Below are positions 8,411 through 17,189 of a DNA stretch of 64,000 nucleotides, one piece after another; the first letter of the stretch is position 1; every line of letters begins with the position of its first letter. Location: assembly GCF_002871005.1 (NCBI RefSeq), contig NZ_PHSN01000012.1:186001-250000 (forward strand), written 5' to 3'. This stretch comes from Acidimangrovimonas sediminis (GTDB lineage: Bacteria; Pseudomonadota; Alphaproteobacteria; Rhodobacterales; Rhodobacteraceae). The notes below the pieces were generated by a model. That model was given only the letters and a program-made list of their open reading frames with translations. It was not told where the DNA came from and searched no databases. Made by a program: the position numbers and the translations under genes.

Positions 8411-8442
8411 TTTCCGCATCGTGGAAAAGTCATTCTAATTCC
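8411..8442. promoter_or_regulatory. Overlapping TTTCC/GGAA inverted repeats, candidate IclR operator
   Basis: TTTCC (8411-8415), seven bases, then GGAAA (8423-8427) forms one inverted repeat, and the same GGAA with TTCC at 8439-8442 forms a second. The E. coli IclR box is TGGAAATNATTTCCA, built from the same half-sites. It lies between the divergent IclR and malate synthase genes, just upstream of the IclR ribosome site. Confidence 0.45.
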
Positions 8443-8504
8443 TGTGCCGTCCGGAGGGAAGCGGCTAAACCCGGCCCGTATCGCCACCAGCAGGGAGACC
8501 GGGA

Positions 8505-10652
8505 ATGACGCAGTATGTGCAACGACATGGGCTGGAGGTCGCCGCGCCGCTGGCCGCTTTCGTGGAAACCGAGGTGCTGGCCGGCCCCGGGGCGCCGCAG
8601 CTGGGTGCCGACGCGTTCTGGTCGGGCTATGCCGCGCTGCTGCGGGATCTGGCGCCGGTGAACCGCGCGCTTCTCGACACCCGCGACCGGCTCCAGGCCC
8701 GGATCGACGCCTGGCATCAGGCCCACCCGCTGGGCGACGGCAGCGCCTACCGCGAATTCCTGTCCGAGATCGGCTACCTCGTGCCCGAGCCCGCGCCGTT
8801 CACGGTGGAGGTGAGCGGGGTCGATGCCGAGATCGCCACGGTCGCCGGGCCGCAGCTGGTTGTGCCGGTGATGAACGCGCGCTTCGCGCTGAACGCGGCG
8901 AATGCGCGGTGGGGGTCGCTTTACGATGCGCTCTACGGCAGCGACGCGATTCCCGGCGCGGCCGAGGGGCGCGGCTACGATGCGAAGCGCGGCGCGCAGG
9001 TCATCGCCTGGGCGCGGGCGCATCTCGACAAGGTCGTGCCACTGGCGGGCAAGGGCTGGGCCGATGTCACGGCGCTGGAGGTCGTGGATGGTGTGCTTCT
9101 GGTCACCGCAGGCGGGCTTGAGACCGGGCTGGCCGACCCCGCGCAATTCGCGGGCTACCGCGAGGGGGGCGACATCCTTCTGCGGGCGAACGGCCTGCTG
9201 ATCGAGATCGTCGTTGACCGCGACAGCGCGATCGGTGCCGAAGATCCGGCGGGCATCGCGGATGTCCGGCTTGAGGCCGCGCTGACCGCGATCCAGGATT
9301 GCGAGGATTCGGTTGCCGCCGTGGATGCCGAGGACAAGTGCCTTGTCTACCGCAACTGGCTGGGGCTGATGACCGGCGATCTTGCCGAAACCTTCGACAA
9401 GGGCGGCAAGGCGATGACCCGCCGCCTGGCCCCGGACGTGAGCTTCCTTGCCCCCGATGGCAGCGCGGCGACCCACCCGGGCCGGGCGCTGATGCTGGTG
9501 CGCAACGTGGGCCACCTGATGATGACCGACGCGGTGCGCCTTGACGGGCAGGACACGCCCGAGGGGATCATGGATGCCGTGGTCACGGTGGCCTGCGCGA
9601 TGCACGACCTCGCCCGGACCGAGGGCCCGCGCAATTCCCGCGCGGGGTCTGTCTACGTGGTGAAGCCCAAGATGCACGGCCCCGAGGAGGTTGCCTTCGC
9701 AGACACCCTTTTCGCCCGGGTGGAGGCCCTTCTGGGCCTGCCCGAGAACACCGTGAAGCTGGGCGTGATGGACGAGGAGCGCCGCACCTCGGCCAACCTT
9801 GCGGCCTGCATCGCGGCGGTGCGCCGGCGCTGTGTCTTCATCAACACCGGGTTCCTCGACCGGACGGGGGACGAGATCCACACCTCGATGAAGGCGGGGC
9901 CGGTGATCCCGCGGGGCGAGATGGCAGGGTCGGCTTGGCTGAAGGCCTATGAGGATGGCAATGTCGACACCGGCCTTGCCTGCGGGCTGCGCGGTCAGGC
10001 GCAGATCGGCAAGGGGATGTGGGCCAAGCCCGACGCCATGGCCGAGATGCTGGCCGCCAAGATCGCCCATCCGAAGGCGGGCGCGAACACCGCCTGGGTG
10101 CCGTCGCCGACCGCGGCGGTCCTGCATGCCACACATTACCACGAGGTTGACGTTGCCGCCGTGCAGTCGGAGATCGCGGGCCGCGCCCCGGCCTCGCGCG
10201 AGGCGCTGCTGACGCCGCCGATCATGGCCGGGCGCAACCTGTCGGACGACGCGGTGCGCCACGAGCTGGACAACGCCTGCCAGTCGATCCTGGGCTATGT
10301 CGTGCGCTGGGTCGACCAGGGGATCGGCTGTTCCAAGGTGCCCGACATCAACGACATCGCGTTGATGGAGGACCGCGCGACGCTGCGGATCTCGTCGCAG
10401 CATATCGCCAACTGGCTGGAGCACGGGATCTGCACGGCCGAGGATGTCGAGGCGGCGTTCCGGCGGATGGCGCCCAAGGTCGATGCCCAGAACGCGGGCG
10501 ATCCGGCCTATCGCCCCATGGCGCCGGGTTTCGATGGCGAGGCGTTCAACGCCGCGCGCGCGCTGGTGTTCGAAGGGGCGGCGCAGCCCTCGGGGTACAC
10601 CGAACCGCTGCTGCATGCCGCGCGGCGCCGGGTGAAGGCGGCGGCCGCGTGA
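8505..10652 (+). CDS. glcB: Malate synthase G
   Basis: This 715-residue malate synthase G has the normal length for the G isoform. It condenses glyoxylate with acetyl-CoA to give malate and CoA in the cytoplasm. The sequence carries the conserved [19 protein letters not shown] block around residues 367-385 and [18 protein letters not shown] near 620-637, which includes the catalytic aspartate. AGGGAGA lies upstream of the ATG. It is followed 28 bp later by the GlcG-like gene on the same strand, as in E. coli glc clusters. It should drain glyoxylate from glycolate or other C2 substrates. No isocitrate lyase gene is present in the window. Confidence 0.97.
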   Translation: MTQYVQRHGLEVAAPLAAFVETEVLAGPGAPQLGADAFWSGYAALLRDLAPVNRALLDTRDRLQARIDAWHQAHPLGDGSAYREFLSEIGYLVPEPAPFTVEVSGVDAEIATVAGPQLVVPVMNARFALNAANARWGSLYDALYGSDAIPGAAEGRGYDAKRGAQVIAWARAHLDKVVPLAGKGWADVTALEVVDGVLLVTAGGLETGLADPAQFAGYREGGDILLRANGLLIEIVVDRDSAIGAEDPAGIADVRLEAALTAIQDCEDSVAAVDAEDKCLVYRNWLGLMTGDLAETFDKGGKAMTRRLAPDVSFLAPDGSAATHPGRALMLVRNVGHLMMTDAVRLDGQDTPEGIMDAVVTVACAMHDLARTEGPRNSRAGSVYVVKPKMHGPEEVAFADTLFARVEALLGLPENTVKLGVMDEERRTSANLAACIAAVRRRCVFINTGFLDRTGDEIHTSMKAGPVIPRGEMAGSAWLKAYEDGNVDTGLACGLRGQAQIGKGMWAKPDAMAEMLAAKIAHPKAGANTAWVPSPTAAVLHATHYHEVDVAAVQSEIAGRAPASREALLTPPIMAGRNLSDDAVRHELDNACQSILGYVVRWVDQGIGCSKVPDINDIALMEDRATLRISSQHIANWLEHGICTAEDVEAAFRRMAPKVDAQNAGDPAYRPMAPGFDGEAFNAARALVFEGAAQPSGYTEPLLHAARRRVKAAAA

Positions 10653-10680
10653 CGGGGCGGCACATGGAAGGGAAACCGGG

Positions 10681-11103
10681 ATGCTGACGATCAGAAGACT
10701 GGACATAGGCGACGCGCGGCGGCTGATCGCCGGGGCGCGCGACAAGGCGGGTGAGATCGGCGTGCCGATGTGCATCGCGATCACCGACGAGGGCGGCAAC
10801 CTGATCGCCTTCGAGCGGATGGACGGCGGCAAGGTGACCTCGACCACCATCGCCATCGACAAGAGCTTTACCGCCGCGGCGGCGAAGAAGGCGACGCATG
10901 AATACGGCGCCTCCAGCCAGCCGGGGGCCCCGGCCTACGGCATCGGTTCGGCCCTCGGCGGGCGGCTGATGGTGGTGGGCGGCGGCCTGCCGGTGATCGT
11001 GGAGGGAGAGGTCGTGGGCGGGATCGGCGTATCCTCGGGCACCCCCGCGCAGGACATGGAGGTCGCGCAGGCCGGCATCGACGCCTTCCTCGCCGATCTC
11101 TGA
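10681..11103 (+). CDS. GlcG/HbpS-family protein
   Basis: This 140-residue protein belongs to the GlcG/HbpS (PF03928) family, with the family segments CIAITDEGGNLIAFERMDG and VGGIGVSSGTPAQDMEVAQAG. Family members include haem-binding HbpS and GlcG encoded beside malate synthase G; the biochemical role of GlcG is not established. It lies 28 bp after glcB and is followed by a hairpin terminator, so glcB-glcG looks like a two-gene operon. The conserved pairing suggests a helper role in C2 metabolism (inference). No signal peptide is visible. Confidence 0.88.
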   Translation: MLTIRRLDIGDARRLIAGARDKAGEIGVPMCIAITDEGGNLIAFERMDGGKVTSTTIAIDKSFTAAAAKKATHEYGASSQPGAPAYGIGSALGGRLMVVGGGLPVIVEGEVVGGIGVSSGTPAQDMEVAQAGIDAFLADL

Positions 11104-11110
11104 AGGCAGT

Positions 11111-11127
11111 CGCGGGCCTAGCCCGCG
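11111..11127 (+). terminator. Terminator after glcB-glcG
   Basis: CGCGGGC (11111-11117) and GCCCGCG (11121-11127) form a perfect 7-bp stem around CTA and are followed by TTCCTTTC. It starts eight bases after the GlcG-like stop. The right arm and loop overlap the last codons of the convergent oxidoreductase gene. Confidence 0.6.
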
Positions 11128-12737
11128 TTCCTTTCGCGCGCCTCTTGCCGGATCATGTCGGCGGCCTTTTCGGCGATCATGATCACCGGCGCGTTGGTGT
11201 TGCCCGAGGTGATCCGCGGCATCACCGAGGCGTCGGCCACACGCAACCCCTCGACCCCCCGGACCCGCAGCGATCCGTCGACCACCGCCTCGGGATCGGC
11301 ACCCATGCGGGCCGTGCCGACCGGATGGAAGATGGTCGATGCGATCTGCCCCGCCGCCTCGGCAAGTTCCGCGTCGGTCTGGAAGGTCGGCCCCGGCTTG
11401 AACTCCTCGGGTGCGTAGCGCGTCAGCGGGGTCTGCTCCATGATCCGGCGGGTCAGCCGGATCGCCCGCGCCGCGACCAGGCGGTCGTGCTCCGTCGACA
11501 GGTAGTTCGGCTGGATCTCGGGGTGGGCGAGCGGGTCGGGCGCGGTGATCCGCACATGGCCCCGGCTTTCCGGCCGCAGGTGGCACACGCTTGCCGTGAT
11601 CGCGGGGAAGGTGTGGGGCGGCTGGCCGAAGGCGTCGAGGCTGACCGGCTGGACGTGGTATTCAAGATCCGGCGTCGCGACGTCGGGCGAGGAATAGGCG
11701 AAGGCGCCAAGCTGGCTGGGCGCCATCGACATCGGGCCCGAACGCGTCATGAGGTATTCCATCCCGATGCGGGCCTTTCCGAACATCGTGGCGGCCATCG
11801 TGTTCAGCGTCAGCACGTCGCGCACCCGGTAGGCACAGCGGATCTGCAGGTGGTCCTGCAGGTTGGCGCCGACGCCCGGCTGGTTGTGGACCACCTCGAT
11901 CCCGTGGTCTTGCAGCAGCTTGCCGGGGCCGATGCCGGACAGTTGCAGCAGCTGGGGCGTGCCGATCGCACCGGTCGCAAGGATCACCTCGCCCCGGGTC
12001 CGCACCGTCGCCGGCCGCCCGTCGCGCCGGAACCTGAGCCCGACCGCGCGCCGCCCCTCGAAGATCAGCCGTTCCGCGTGGGATTTCGTCATGACGTCGA
12101 GGTTCTTGCGCGACCGCGCGGGCCGCAGGAACCCTTTCGCGACGCTCCAGCGCCAGCCGTTGCGCTGGGTCACCTTGAAATAGCTGACGCCGAAATTGTC
12201 GCCGCGGTTGAAATCGGCCGTCTCGGGAATGCCCGCCTGCACCGCGGCCTGTTTCCAGGCGTCGAGGATCTCCCAGTTCAGGCGCTGTTCCTCGACACGC
12301 AATTCGCCGCCCGCGCCGTGGGCCTCGTCGGCCCCGGCGTAGTAATCCTCGGACTTGCGGAAATAGGGCAGGACGTCGTCCCAGGCCCAGCCGGCAAGGC
12401 CCATCTGCCGCCAGCCGTCGTAATCCGCGGCCTGGCCGCGCAGGTAGAGCATGCCGTTGATCGAGGAACATCCCCCGATGAGCCGTCCGCGCGGGTAAAG
12501 CAGCGAACGGCCGCCAAGTCCGTCGCAGGCCGCCGTGCTGAAGCACCAGTCGGTGCGCGGGTTGCCGATGCAGTAGAGATATCCCACCGGGATGTGCACC
12601 CAGTGGTAGGCGTCGCTGCCCCCGGCCTCGAGCAGCAGGACCCGCTTTTCGGGATCCTCGCTCAGCCGGTTGGCCAGGACACAGCCCGCGCTGCCCGCGC
12701 CGACGATGACGTAATCGTAAGTGCCGAAATCCTGCAT
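11118..12737 (-). CDS. GMC-family FAD-dependent oxidoreductase (choline dehydrogenase-like)
   Basis: This 539-residue GMC oxidoreductase oxidises an alcohol to the aldehyde using FAD. The dinucleotide motif GAGSAG is at residues 13-18, the GMC signature [14 protein letters not shown] near residue 87, and the C-terminal active site [10 protein letters not shown] (catalytic His) with [17 protein letters not shown] precedes the ATG. There is no signal peptide, so it is probably cytoplasmic and membrane-associated. Choline dehydrogenase BetA, polyethylene-glycol dehydrogenase and aliphatic alcohol dehydrogenases all belong to this family; no betB or betI is nearby, so the substrate is open. It is divergent from the LysR gene at 12895, its likely regulator. 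Confidence 0.9.
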   Translation of the reverse strand: MQDFGTYDYVIVGAGSAGCVLANRLSEDPEKRVLLLEAGGSDAYHWVHIPVGYLYCIGNPRTDWCFSTAACDGLGGRSLLYPRGRLIGGCSSINGMLYLRGQAADYDGWRQMGLAGWAWDDVLPYFRKSEDYYAGADEAHGAGGELRVEEQRLNWEILDAWKQAAVQAGIPETADFNRGDNFGVSYFKVTQRNGWRWSVAKGFLRPARSRKNLDVMTKSHAERLIFEGRRAVGLRFRRDGRPATVRTRGEVILATGAIGTPQLLQLSGIGPGKLLQDHGIEVVHNQPGVGANLQDHLQIRCAYRVRDVLTLNTMAATMFGKARIGMEYLMTRSGPMSMAPSQLGAFAYSSPDVATPDLEYHVQPVSLDAFGQPPHTFPAITASVCHLRPESRGHVRITAPDPLAHPEIQPNYLSTEHDRLVAARAIRLTRRIMEQTPLTRYAPEEFKPGPTFQTDAELAEAAGQIASTIFHPVGTARMGADPEAVVDGSLRVRGVEGLRVADASVMPRITSGNTNAPVIMIAEKAADMIRQEARERNAG

Positions 12738-12894
12738 GTCTCCTCCCCCATCCCCGCCGGCGTGGCGCCGTCCTCCGCGGTGGGGGCAAGCATGGGCCGG
12801 GGGCGCATGGGTTGGAAACTCTCATTTTTGCACAGCGGCTGTCTATTGTCGTGCAGTTCGCCCGAGGCTAGGCTACCGGCAGGGGGGCCGCGCG

Positions 12895-13812
12895 ATGGCA
12901 CAGGATTTCGACTGGAACGACATCCGCTACTTCCTGGAAACGGCGCGGGCGGGCAGGATCAGCCATGCCGCGCGGCGCCTGGGGGTCAGCCACACCACCG
13001 TGGCGCGGCACATCTCGCGGCTGGAAGCGCGATTCCAGACCCGGCTTTTCGATCCCGATGGCGATGGCTACGTGCCGACCGATGCCGGCGCGACACTGGT
13101 CCGGCTTGCCGAGAAGATGACCAATTGCGCCGAGACGATCCTCGACCGCCTGCAACCGAGCGGGATGTATTTCGGCCGGGTCCGGATCGGCGCGCCCGAC
13201 GGCTTCGGCAATGCCATCCTCTCGCGCCTGTTGCCGGAGCTTGCGCGGGAAGAGCCGTCCCTGGATCTGGAGCTGGTCCCGATCCCGTCGAACCACCGCT
13301 TGTGGAACCGCGACGTCGATATCGCGATCAGCCTCGACCGGCCGCAATCGGGCAGGCTGGTGATGCAGAAGCTGGTGGATTACGACCTGAGGCTTTATGC
13401 GGCGCCGTCGCTGCTGGCCGGGATCGGGGCGCCGGTCACGCTTGCCGACCTGCCCGGGCTGCCCTTCGTGGGGTATATCGACGAGCTGCTCTACACCGCC
13501 GCGCTGGATTTCAACTCGCGGATCCACCCGGGGATCCGGACCACATACAAGGCGGCGACGGTGCAGGCCCAGCTTGACGCGGTGATCGGCGGCGCGGGGC
13601 TGGGGGTGCTGCCCTGCTTCATGGCACGCGAGGCGCCCGTCGTACCGGTGTTGCCCGAGGCGGTGGCGTTCACGCGCGACTACTGGCTGCTCTACTCGGA
13701 GGACGACCGCGAGATCGCGCGCATCCGCCGCGTCGCGGGCTTCATCCGCGAGGCGACGCAGGCGCGGCAGGCGATCTTTCGCTTCGATGCGCGGGCGGGG
13801 CAGGCGGGGTAG
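12895..13812 (+). CDS. LysR-family transcriptional regulator
   Basis: This 305-residue LysR protein has its DNA-binding domain at residues 5-64 (DWNDIRYFLETARAGRISHAARRLGVSHTTVARHISRLE). The ATG at 12895 has GGGGGG seven bases upstream; the open frame extends into the divergent promoter but without a ribosome site. The W-N-D-x-R-Y-F start resembles AmpR/GcvA-like LysR members more than BenM-type ones. It is 157 bp from and divergent to the GMC oxidoreductase, the obvious target. The effector lobe after residue 95 gives no clue to the ligand. Confidence 0.9.
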   Translation: MAQDFDWNDIRYFLETARAGRISHAARRLGVSHTTVARHISRLEARFQTRLFDPDGDGYVPTDAGATLVRLAEKMTNCAETILDRLQPSGMYFGRVRIGAPDGFGNAILSRLLPELAREEPSLDLELVPIPSNHRLWNRDVDIAISLDRPQSGRLVMQKLVDYDLRLYAAPSLLAGIGAPVTLADLPGLPFVGYIDELLYTAALDFNSRIHPGIRTTYKAATVQAQLDAVIGGAGLGVLPCFMAREAPVVPVLPEAVAFTRDYWLLYSEDDREIARIRRVAGFIREATQARQAIFRFDARAGQAG

Positions 13813-13839
13813 GGGCCTCGCACGGGCGATGACGGGGCC

Positions 13840-16257
13840 TCAGTCGGTGACGACGAGGGCCGGGATCGCCAGGCTTTGCACCAGCCCGGCGGAGCGGGGC
13901 CCAAGGAACTTGCCGCCGTCCTGCCGCAGGTCGGCGCCGAACACGATCAGATCGTAGGTGCCGCGGGCCGCCAGCCGGCGGATCAGGCGATGGGGCTGGC
14001 GATCGACCACCTCGCGCAGCTCCGGCACGACCGTGTGGCGCCGGGCAAGCACATCCGCCTGTTGCAGGATCGACCCCGCCCCGGCGGAGTGGATGCCCCG
14101 GCGCAGCGTGCTCTCGTTCTCCTGTTCCACCACATGCAGGAAGGTCAGGCGCGCGCCCATTGCATGGGCGAGGGCCACCGCGATCTCGGAGGCGAGCTGC
14201 GACACCTGCGTGCCGTCGATCGGCACCAGGATATGACCGGGGGGCGCGCCGCCCGGGGTCTCCGGCCTGCCCTGCGCAAGGGCGATGACCGCGGGCATGT
14301 CGGTGGCGTCGAGGATGTCCTTGAGCGGTGGCACGAGGTGATGCCCATCGGCATCGAACGGCGCCGGAAGGCCGCAGAACAGGATGCCGTAGCCCTTGGC
14401 CGCAACCTCTTGCGGCGGCGTGCCGACCGAGATTCCGGTACGTTTGATCAGGGCGTCGGGGCCGATCCGGGGCGGCGCGTCCTTGTCGCGCGGCGCCTTT
14501 GCCGGGGTGCCCTTGGCCTCGGGCTCCGCAGCCTTTGGACCCGCAGCCTTTGGACCCGCAGCCTTTGGACCCGCCGTCGAGGGGCCCGCAGTCTCGGGGT
14601 CCGTCGTCTTGGGGGCTGCCTCGGCTGTTTTCTCGCCCTGCCTGGTGCGGGGCGTGCCGTTTCGCGCCGCCTCGATCCGCGCCGCCGCATCCTTGGCCGC
14701 TGCGCGGGCAAGCCCCGTGCCATCGAGGGCGACGGTATCGCCCTTGCCTTCGGTTTCCGCGCCGGTTTCGGCGGTGTCCGCCTCTGCCTCGTTTCCCTTG
14801 GTGCCGCTCCCCTTCGCCCCGCTCCCTTTCGTTCCCGCCGCGGGTTCGAGGGAGGTGGTCAGCATCTGGCGTTCCGCCGCGAATGCCCCGGCAAGGCGCG
14901 CGGCCATCTCGCCGTTGGCGCCAGCCTCGGCGATCAGCAGCGCGCGCTCCATCGCGGGCAGGATGTCGCCCGCCTCGGCCTCCTCCTCCTCCATCCGTTC
15001 CTGTTCGTCGGGCCGGGTCTCCACCCGTGAGAGTGTCCAGCGCAGGGTCGGCGGCATCGCCATGGTGGTCAGGATCGCCATGGCGACGATCAGCGTGTAG
15101 AGCGGTTCGCTCAGCACGCCGAGAGACATGCCGATGGTGGCGATGATCACCTCGGTCGATCCGCGGGCGTTGAGGCCGGTGGCAAGCGCCGTCGACTCGC
15201 GCCAGGACAGCCCGGCAAGGTGGCCGCCCGCCAGCGCGCCGGCGGTCTTGCCGACCGAGGCGATCAGTACGAAAAGCAGGGCAAGGCCAAGCATCGACGG
15301 GGTGGCGATCGTCGTCAGGTCCATCTCCAGCCCCGCGACGGCAAAGAAGACCGGGCTGAAGAAGGCGAGGATGAGGCCGCGCAATTCCTGCTCGATATGG
15401 CCCTTGAGGATCGGCGACTGGCCGATGATCACCCCCGCGACGAAGGCCCCGAGGGCCGAGTGCACGCCGATCAGATCGGTGGTCAGCGCCATCGCGAAGG
15501 TCACGGCGAGGACGGCGGTGATCACCGGGAAGTCGATAGCCAGCGTGTCGTTGGTCCAGCGGATCAGTTCCGCCACCAGGCGGCGGCCGAGGGTCAGCGC
15601 GACGGCGAGGAAAAGCACCGCGGCGCCGACGCTGAACCCGATCCGCGTGAGGTCGAGCGCCTCGCGCGAGGCCATGCCGGCGATCACCGAGACGATGATC
15701 CAGGCGATGGAATCGTCGAGGATCGCGGTGGCGAGGATCAACTGGCCAAGGTCGCGGCGGATGAACCCCACCTCCATCAGTACGACGGCGACGATCTTGA
15801 CGGACGAGATCGACAGCGCGGTGCCGATGAACAGCGCGGTGACGAGGCGCCGGCCCTCGTCGGGGATCAGGCTGTCGGGCAGGAAATACCCCAGCGCGAG
15901 GCCGCAGACGAAGGGCACCGCGATGCCGCTGACCGAGGTGGTCGCGACGACACGGAAGCGGCGCCGGACAAGCTGGATGTTGGTTTCCATCCCGGTCAGC
16001 AGAAGCAGCAACAGGATGCCCACCTGCGACACCGCGTCGATCATCGTCTTGAGCTTGTTGGACTGCGGGAAGATCAGGTCGTGCAGCCCCGGCAGTACGA
16101 GACCGAAGAGCGAGGGGCCAAGCGCCACCCCCGCCAGCAGCTGACCGAAGATCGCCGGCTGGCCGAAGCGCGCCATCACCTCGCCGAGGGCGCGGCCCAG
16201 CACCATCAGCACGACCAGCTCGGCGAGGAAGGTTGCGAGGATATGGGCGTCAGACAC
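13840..16257 (-). CDS. CPA2 monovalent cation:proton antiporter with C-terminal universal-stress domain
   Basis: This 805-residue inner-membrane protein starts at a GTG. The first about 410 residues are a CPA2 (KefB/NapA-type) exchanger of 12-13 helices. The Asp-Asp ion-binding pair is in TAILDDSIAW, and GLNARGSTEVIIATIG is typical of this clade. A highly acidic patch (RPDEQERMEEEEAEAGD) and an Ala/Lys/Thr/Pro-rich linker of about 150 residues follow, including three perfect copies of a five-residue repeat. A universal stress protein domain fills about 670-805 (HILVPIDGTQVSQLASEIAVALAH...DLIVFGADLR). The USP part probably senses nucleotide or energy state and gates K+ or Na+/H+ exchange (inference). 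No KTN/RCK domain is seen. Confidence 0.9.
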   Translation of the reverse strand: MSDAHILATFLAELVVLMVLGRALGEVMARFGQPAIFGQLLAGVALGPSLFGLVLPGLHDLIFPQSNKLKTMIDAVSQVGILLLLLLTGMETNIQLVRRRFRVVATTSVSGIAVPFVCGLALGYFLPDSLIPDEGRRLVTALFIGTALSISSVKIVAVVLMEVGFIRRDLGQLILATAILDDSIAWIIVSVIAGMASREALDLTRIGFSVGAAVLFLAVALTLGRRLVAELIRWTNDTLAIDFPVITAVLAVTFAMALTTDLIGVHSALGAFVAGVIIGQSPILKGHIEQELRGLILAFFSPVFFAVAGLEMDLTTIATPSMLGLALLFVLIASVGKTAGALAGGHLAGLSWRESTALATGLNARGSTEVIIATIGMSLGVLSEPLYTLIVAMAILTTMAMPPTLRWTLSRVETRPDEQERMEEEEAEAGDILPAMERALLIAEAGANGEMAARLAGAFAAERQMLTTSLEPAAGTKGSGAKGSGTKGNEAEADTAETGAETEGKGDTVALDGTGLARAAAKDAAARIEAARNGTPRTRQGEKTAEAAPKTTDPETAGPSTAGPKAAGPKAAGPKAAEPEAKGTPAKAPRDKDAPPRIGPDALIKRTGISVGTPPQEVAAKGYGILFCGLPAPFDADGHHLVPPLKDILDATDMPAVIALAQGRPETPGGAPPGHILVPIDGTQVSQLASEIAVALAHAMGARLTFLHVVEQENESTLRRGIHSAGAGSILQQADVLARRHTVVPELREVVDRQPHRLIRRLAARGTYDLIVFGADLRQDGGKFLGPRSAGLVQSLAIPALVVTD
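14528..14572 (-). repeat. Three perfect 15-bp tandem repeats inside antiporter linker
   Basis: The unit GCAGCCTTTGGACCC occurs three times without mismatch and stays in frame, encoding repeats of Ala-Gly-Pro-Lys-Ala at about residues 562-577. It lies in the disordered linker and is probably length-variable between strains. Confidence 0.9.
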
Positions 16258-16589
16258 GGGCGGAGGCCCCCTTCGGACGGGTCGGCAGCGGTCGGGTGAG
16301 GTTCGTCATGTCTCTGCTGTCCCGGTTTCCTGGCGTCCCCGATCTTCGCCGCGTCGGCGGGGGATCGGTGCGCTCAGGCTGATGCGGCTGGTCCGGCCCG
16401 GCCGGCGACCGCGACGCGGCCCCTGCCTGCTGCGCCGGGGGCGGTCCGCGGGCGCCCCTTTTTGTTCGCCCTCTGGTGATAGCTGCGCGGGCGAGGCGCG
16501 TCGAGGCTCATCCTTGGCTACGGGGGCGGGCGGTTCCGGTCGGCCAGGGGCAGACAGGGGCAGACAGGGGCAGACAGGGGCGGTGCCGG
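16258..16589. other. Gene-free 332-bp stretch between antiporter and Lrp gene
   Basis: Both flanking genes are on the minus strand, so this region is downstream of the Lrp gene and upstream of the antiporter. It must hold the antiporter promoter, but I see no clear promoter element. The only structure I can point to is the 10-bp tandem repeat near its right end. Confidence 0.5.
16551..16580. repeat. Three perfect 10-bp tandem repeats at the 3' end of the Lrp gene
   Basis: CAGACAGGGG occurs three times head to tail, nine bases beyond the Lrp stop codon; the preceding CCAGGGG is a partial fourth unit. Confidence 0.9.
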
Positions 16590-17051
16590 TCAGACGGGCA
16601 GCGCGGTCGTCGCCTTGATCTGTTCCATTGACAGGAGCGCGGTCACGTTGTGAATCTTCACCTCGGCGATCAGGGCCTGGTAGAAGGTGTCGTAGGCCCG
16701 GGCGTTGGGCACGCAGACCTTGAGGATATAGTCGATATCGCCCGCCAGACGGTGCGCCTCGAGCACCTCGGGCCGTTCGCGCAGCGCCTTGAGGAAGGCC
16801 TGCTGCCAGTCCTTCTCATGCTCCGACGTGCGGATCAGGACGAAGAAGCAGGCGTCGATCCCCAAGGCCTCCGGGTCGAGGATCACGGTCTGGCGGCGGA
16901 TCACCCCGGCCTCGCGCAATTTGCGAATCCGGTTCCAGACGGGCGTCTTGGAAGAGCCCACCTTGCCCGCGATATCATCGAGCGACTGGCTGGCATCTTC
17001 CTGAAGCTCCGCAAGGATCTTCCGATCCAGCGCGTCCAGACGAACCGACAT
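16590..17051 (-). CDS. Lrp/AsnC-family regulator beside the sulfate reduction operon
   Basis: This 153-residue Lrp/AsnC regulator has its helix-turn-helix at residues 8-55 (LDRKILAELQEDASQSLDDIAGKVGSSKTPVWNRIRKL), then a RAM ligand domain with LAGDIDYILKVCVP. GGAGG lies six bases before the ATG. It is divergent from the cysG-cysI-cysH operon across 138 bp that contains two helically phased copies of an 8-base motif, so it probably controls that operon, perhaps in response to cysteine or another amino acid (inference). It is followed by a 10-bp tandem repeat. Confidence 0.92.
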   Translation of the reverse strand: MSVRLDALDRKILAELQEDASQSLDDIAGKVGSSKTPVWNRIRKLREAGVIRRQTVILDPEALGIDACFFVLIRTSEHEKDWQQAFLKALRERPEVLEAHRLAGDIDYILKVCVPNARAYDTFYQALIAEVKIHNVTALLSMEQIKATTALPV

Positions 17052-17101
17052 TCCTGACCTCCGGCGTTTCCGCGAACCTTGTCCTGCTGCACCGCAGTAT
17101 C

Positions 17102-17157
17102 GGGACGATGTTCCTTATTGGCAAGGGCGACTGGCGAAATACAGGGACGATATCCTA
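17102..17157. promoter_or_regulatory. Phased GGGACGAT repeats between Lrp gene and cysG
   Basis: GGGACGAT begins at 17102 and again at 17144, exactly 42 bp apart (four helical turns). Both copies run on into a TCC/TTCC half-site. Phased sites are what a wrapped Lrp-type octamer would contact. The function is inferred. Confidence 0.4.
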
Positions 17158-17189
17158 GATTGAAAGGCAAGAAAGCACCGGAGGCCGCC

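Noticed and set aside
6272-10652. A complete beta-hydroxyaspartate cycle
   Set aside because: Only a BhcC-like aldolase and an IclR regulator are present; aminotransferase, dehydratase and iminosuccinate reductase genes are not in the window.
11118-12737. Choline dehydrogenase betA and glycine betaine synthesis
   Set aside because: No betB, betI or choline importer lies nearby, and GMC enzymes have many substrates, so the specific name is not supported.
12829-12855. TGCAC...GTGCA inverted repeat between GMC oxidoreductase and LysR genes
   Set aside because: The arms are only 5 bp with a 17-bp gap, which is too weak to call an operator by eye.
11145-13577. Very long open frames opposite real genes (for example 11145-13577, 22072-24705, 39671-42310, 58364-60868)
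   Set aside because: They are antisense shadows of well-recognised enzymes, are rich in Arg/His/Gly/Gln without any domain, and arise from the high G+C content.
14528-14572. CRISPR-like array
   Set aside because: The units are 15 bp, head to tail without spacers, and in frame inside the antiporter gene; no cas genes are present.
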